A program made the position numbers and the translations under genes. The notes under the pieces are model-generated. The model searched no databases. It had not been told where the DNA came from and saw only the letters and a list, made by a program, of their open reading frames with translations. Below, in pieces: positions 5,135 through 7,842 of a DNA stretch of 7,842 nt (positions within the stretch are counted from its first letter, which is position 1; each line of letters starts with the position of its first letter). Origin of the DNA: an uncultured Collinsella sp. (GTDB lineage: Bacteria; Actinomycetota; Coriobacteriia; Coriobacteriales; Coriobacteriaceae); the NCBI GenBank assembly GCA_900556515.1, contig USPH01000053.1:1-7842 (forward strand). Direction: 5' to 3'.

Positions 5135-7219
5135 CTAGATACAGAACCCGGGGATCACACAGGTTAGCTTGTTTGGCTTTTCCGCAGGCGTTGCGTACGT
5201 AAAGACGTCGCCGTCGTGCCCCACGCGGTTCATATAGAGCGTGCCTTCGCTCTCCGATGTGTCGGGGCTCACCGTGCGCTCCCACCAACAGGTGTCCTTG
5301 CCCTTCCACTGGCGGACCATCGTCTCGTTCGTGGAATACGGGCTCACCTTGAGCTCGCGGAAGAGCTGATACTCCTTGCCCTCGCCGTTGTAGATGTCTG
5401 CCAGGTAGTGATAGTCCTCGGTAAACGAATCGGGCGGTTGCGTACCGCACAGCTCGACCATGGCGGGCAGCCAAAGGGTTGCGGGCAACTCGCTCAGGCA
5501 CGATGCGCTGTTGGCGGCGCCCACATTGTTCGAGACCTTCTTGACCCCTTTAATGAGTGCGCGCAACTCGTTGGGCAGCAGCTTAAGGCCGTCGCCGTTG
5601 AGCCATTCCCGCAGCTCGCAATCTGCCCAGCCGGCGCTCGGCGGTTCAGCCGCAGCGTTGCGCTCGGCAATACCCGCATCGAACATAAACGTCAGTCCGG
5701 CCTTGCCCGTCCCGTCCAGAAGCTCATCGTGGCGGATGCCCACAAGCTGCGCGCCAACCTGCAGCCCGTTGGTGAGCGTGACACGCTTGGTACACGGATA
5801 GGGGATATGCCCATCGGCATCGAGCAGATGATAGCGCTTGGCAATCTCGCGTGCCTCGCTACGGGTCTCGGCGGCCTTAATCTTGAGCGAAATCTCCTGC
5901 AGCTGATCCCAGGTGTAGTCGTCAAGTGAACCGCGGATGCCGTCAAGGTAGTCGGGGATGCCAAAGCCATGGGTTGCCGCCCCGATAACGCTGAGCCCCG
6001 CAACGGCTGCGATAGCGCCGCCGATAATAAAGCGGCGGCGGGTCATGGCATCGTGGCGGGCCTGATTCAGGATCTCTCGTGCGCGCTCGCCGGCGACGTC
6101 GACCTTAAGGTGCGTGCCAGAATCGATATCAATCGCGGCCTCGTCTCCTGTGCCTTCGCGGCCCTCGGATTCGGCATCGGTGAGGTATGCCGAGAGCACC
6201 TCGAGCATCTGCTGCTCGGTGGGACGATCGCACTGCTCGACTGAGAGACCCTTCATGATGATTTGGACGAGCGCTTCATCGCCCTCGCAGCGCGGCTCGA
6301 GCGGCGCCGGCTTGGTCTTGGTCTTTACGAGATAGAACGAGCCGGTTGCAGCGGCGTCCGTCGACTCAAAGTCAAACGGTTTGCGACCGCTGTAGAGCTG
6401 GTACAGAATGCTCGAAAGCGCGTAGACATCGATTGCCGGCGAACGGCGAAGGGCCGCGATGCCTTCGATATCCTGCGTGAGCATCTCGGGCGCGGCGTAT
6501 GCGGGCGTGGCAAAGCGCCAGATGTCGGCGCGCCGGGTGATCGTGTCGTCGCCGAGAGCCATGGTCGCGGAGCCCATGTCGATGAGGCAGGGGTCAAAGG
6601 AACAATCGGCAATCTGCTGCTCGAGTGTTCGGCTGGTGGTGCGGAACATGATATTGGCAGGCGACAGGTCGCGATGGACGACCGGATTCACGAGGCCTTG
6701 GGTCATCAAGAGCGCACGAAGCACGGCGTTTCCGACGGCGGCGACCATCTGGGTGGTCAGCCCGCCCGAGGCGTCGTGCGGAAGCAGAGGTAGCGCCTGC
6801 TTGAGTGAGGTGCCCTCGACCCACTCCATGAGGATGAGCGGGTCATCCTCGCACGATCCGTAGCCATAGACGCGTGGAAATCCGCGCAGGTGCGAGACGG
6901 TACACAGATGACGGTACTCCTCGAACAGCGCGGCGGTGTTGGCCAGGTGCGCTGCCGATTGCTCGGCGGAACGGTCGGGGGCTTGGCCGGAAAGGATGGC
7001 GTTGTCCTTGAGTAGCTTGACGGCAAAGACCTCGCCGCTCGTGTTGGTCGCGCGCAGCACGTGCCCGATGTTGCCGTTGTTGCGGTGGGCCGTCTGGAGA
7101 ATAAGCGTCATAAACCGACGCTTGGCCTCGTCCTCGGCGCTGGGGTCGACCGCCACGGCGGTGTCGAACGTGTCAAGACGGATGAGTTTGTCGCCATAGG
7201 CGCTATCGGTAGTATCCAT
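5135..7219 (-). CDS. Membrane serine/threonine kinase with DUF6273-like tail
   Basis: A 694-residue Hanks-type kinase. The glycine loop is degenerate (NNGNIGHV, 47-54). K68 in FAVK, a likely helix-C Glu at 100-101, the hinge MEWVEG (131-136), HRDLSPANI (182-190, catalytic D184, N189), IDMG in place of DFG (D214), TPAYAAPE (238-245), D264 and R332 follow. The catalytic residues are intact, so activity is likely. After an acidic linker comes TRRRFI (393-398) and one hydrophobic helix (about 397-415), placing residues 420-694 outside the cell. That region, with GWADCELREWLNGD, SNN and WLPAMVELCG, resembles DUF6273, whose ligand is unknown to me. The ATG at 7219 has AAAGGA about six bases upstream; an ATG 87 bases earlier lies in an inverted repeat and is less likely. 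An FHA gene precedes it on the same strand. Confidence 0.88.
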   Translation of the reverse strand: MDTTDSAYGDKLIRLDTFDTAVAVDPSAEDEAKRRFMTLILQTAHRNNGNIGHVLRATNTSGEVFAVKLLKDNAILSGQAPDRSAEQSAAHLANTAALFEEYRHLCTVSHLRGFPRVYGYGSCEDDPLILMEWVEGTSLKQALPLLPHDASGGLTTQMVAAVGNAVLRALLMTQGLVNPVVHRDLSPANIMFRTTSRTLEQQIADCSFDPCLIDMGSATMALGDDTITRRADIWRFATPAYAAPEMLTQDIEGIAALRRSPAIDVYALSSILYQLYSGRKPFDFESTDAAATGSFYLVKTKTKPAPLEPRCEGDEALVQIIMKGLSVEQCDRPTEQQMLEVLSAYLTDAESEGREGTGDEAAIDIDSGTHLKVDVAGERAREILNQARHDAMTRRRFIIGGAIAAVAGLSVIGAATHGFGIPDYLDGIRGSLDDYTWDQLQEISLKIKAAETRSEAREIAKRYHLLDADGHIPYPCTKRVTLTNGLQVGAQLVGIRHDELLDGTGKAGLTFMFDAGIAERNAAAEPPSAGWADCELREWLNGDGLKLLPNELRALIKGVKKVSNNVGAANSASCLSELPATLWLPAMVELCGTQPPDSFTEDYHYLADIYNGEGKEYQLFRELKVSPYSTNETMVRQWKGKDTCWWERTVSPDTSESEGTLYMNRVGHDGDVFTYATPAEKPNKLTCVIPGFCI

Positions 7220-7248
7220 GGCGTTCCTTTGTCTGGCATGGGTTGCCG

Positions 7249-7310
7249 CACGTATACGTGAGCAGTGCGGATATCGGTAAAGAACCATGATAGCCGCACT
7301 GCCCACGTAT
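7249..7310 (-). promoter_or_regulatory. 21-bp inverted repeat in the kinase leader
   Basis: Bases 7254-7274 and 7290-7310 are complementary at 19 of 21 positions around a 15-nt loop. Overlapping the kinase-proximal arm is the perfect 12-bp palindrome CACGTATACGTG (7249-7260). The structure ends about 30 bases before the kinase start and leaves its ribosome site free. It could be an operator, an mRNA leader hairpin or a T-less terminator of the FHA transcript. No clear -10/-35 pair is visible in this gap. Confidence 0.6.
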
Positions 7311-7356
7311 GCCGCTGAGTATTGTCGTTTACGACGCAGAAGGTAGAAGACGAAAG

Positions 7357-7389
7357 ACGGACGGCGACCGTCTTCCGATCGCCGTCCGT
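7357..7389 (-). terminator. Hairpin directly after the FHA stop codon
   Basis: ACGGACGGCGA (7357-7367) and TCGCCGTCCGT (7379-7389) are perfect 11-bp complements. In - strand RNA the hairpin starts one base after the FHA stop codon and is followed by CUUUCGUCUUCU, a broken U tract, so termination may be partial. An alternative 7-bp pairing, AAGACGG (7354-7360) with CCGTCTT (7368-7374), excludes the main hairpin. Confidence 0.55.
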
Positions 7390-7390
7390 G

Positions 7391-7795
7391 CTAGTCCACA
7401 ATGACAAGGAATGTCGTGTAGAGACCCAGATGGAGCCTGTCGCTGTTGGCGATTTCCACGGGGGGATAGACTTTGCCGGGCTCGCGTTGGTCGCGCGGCG
7501 GCTCAATCACAATATCGCCGTCGCCCGCGCCCGATTCGAGCACTGTGCCGTTGGTCGATCCAAGGCCCTGGGCGTACCAGTGCTCACCCTCGAGCCAAAT
7601 GCGAAGATGCTCGCGCGATGCGTCGGCGCCCACATCGGTGATGCTGGGCGAGGTTTTGGGCAAAGAACCAATCACGGTGCCGCGCGGATCGCGTGTGAGG
7701 GGATGGATTTGCATGTCGGCGCAGTTGTCGGCATGGGTTCTGAGCAGACCGAGGTTGGGGGCGACGGTGCGCGGCTGTTCCAGGCTGTTCATAAA
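7391..7795 (-). CDS. FHA-domain protein, 5' end at contig edge
   Basis: Forkhead-associated domains bind phosphothreonine peptides, commonly on Ser/Thr kinases or their substrates. Numbered from the ATG at 7792, the domain shows IG-S (41-43), ASREH (58-62), GLGSTNGT (76-83) and DRLHLG (118-123), the usual order of FHA turns. The phosphate-contacting Ser and Arg of SRxH are present, but the Arg of the usual N-terminal GR pair is Ser (S43). At least 133 residues remain. The ATG lies three bases from the adapter junction with no visible ribosome site, so the protein may start further upstream, outside the contig. A longer frame back to 7831 is an artefact: its first residues MSRGLGDVYKRQ are translated adapter. 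The kinase gene downstream on the same strand suggests a shared signalling role. Confidence 0.85.
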   Translation of the reverse strand, partial: FMNSLEQPRTVAPNLGLLRTHADNCADMQIHPLTRDPRGTVIGSLPKTSPSITDVGADASREHLRIWLEGEHWYAQGLGSTNGTVLESGAGDGDIVIEPPRDQREPGKVYPPVEIANSDRLHLGLYTTFLVIVD

Positions 7796-7842
7796 CTGTC
7801 TCTTATACACATCTCCGAGCCCACGAGACATGCGCAGATCTC
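7796..7842 (+). other. Nextera i7-side adapter (not genomic)
   Basis: CTGTCTCTTATACACATCT (7796-7814) is the reverse-complemented Tn5 mosaic end, continuing as the read-2 adapter to 7829. Bases 7830-7837 (ATGCGCAG) fit an i7 index, N722 from memory, and 7838-7842 (ATCTC) begin the P7 primer. The segment should be trimmed. Confidence 0.97.

Noticed and set aside
6044..6046. Internal start at M392 of the kinase giving a separate Tat-exported protein
   Set aside because: No ribosome-binding sequence precedes this ATG and the frame is continuous with the kinase domain, so a single fused protein is more likely.
23..7814. Tn5 mosaic ends in inverted orientation at both ends, resembling a composite transposon
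   Set aside because: The ends continue into sequencing primer sites and sample indices and enclose no transposase, so they are library adapters.

Overview
The window is a 7.8-kb, high-GC bacterial contig bounded at both ends by untrimmed Nextera (Tn5) library adapters, including their sample indices; only about 42-7795 is genomic. Gene content, the CsoR/CopZ/CopA copper set, GC-rich codon use and several intergenic palindromes that resemble repeats I remember from Coriobacteriia suggest an actinobacterial gut commensal near Collinsella. This placement rests on memory and style, not on a search.

Layout: the left edge holds the C-terminal two thirds of a metal-dependent amidohydrolase (+ strand), closed by a bidirectional terminator. 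It converges on a small two-helix membrane protein with a C-terminal zinc ribbon (- strand, unknown function). Next comes a copper homeostasis locus, all on the - strand and transcribed copA -> copZ -> csoR: a Cu+-exporting P1B-type ATPase, a small HMA copper chaperone and the copper-sensing repressor CsoR. A G/C palindrome lies between plausible -35 and -10 boxes upstream of copA, where CsoR could close a feedback loop. Palindromic repeats occupy both gaps inside this locus, the gap after csoR and the gap before copA.

The 413-base gap upstream of copA holds the promoter/operator and then three tandem 59-nt hairpin units at an 80-81 bp period. Beyond it, on the - strand, is a 694-aa serine/threonine protein kinase with one transmembrane helix and a C-terminal domain resembling DUF6273. 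The helix begins with a twin-arginine-like motif. Upstream of the kinase is an FHA-domain protein, cut by the right end of the contig; kinase and FHA protein probably form a phosphorylation signalling pair.

No RNA gene, CRISPR array, transposase or phage gene was seen. The most unusual content is the density and variety of palindromes: nearly every gap between genes carries one, and several differ in sequence. The kinase architecture and the adapter-derived chimeric N-terminus of the FHA reading frame also deserve attention.
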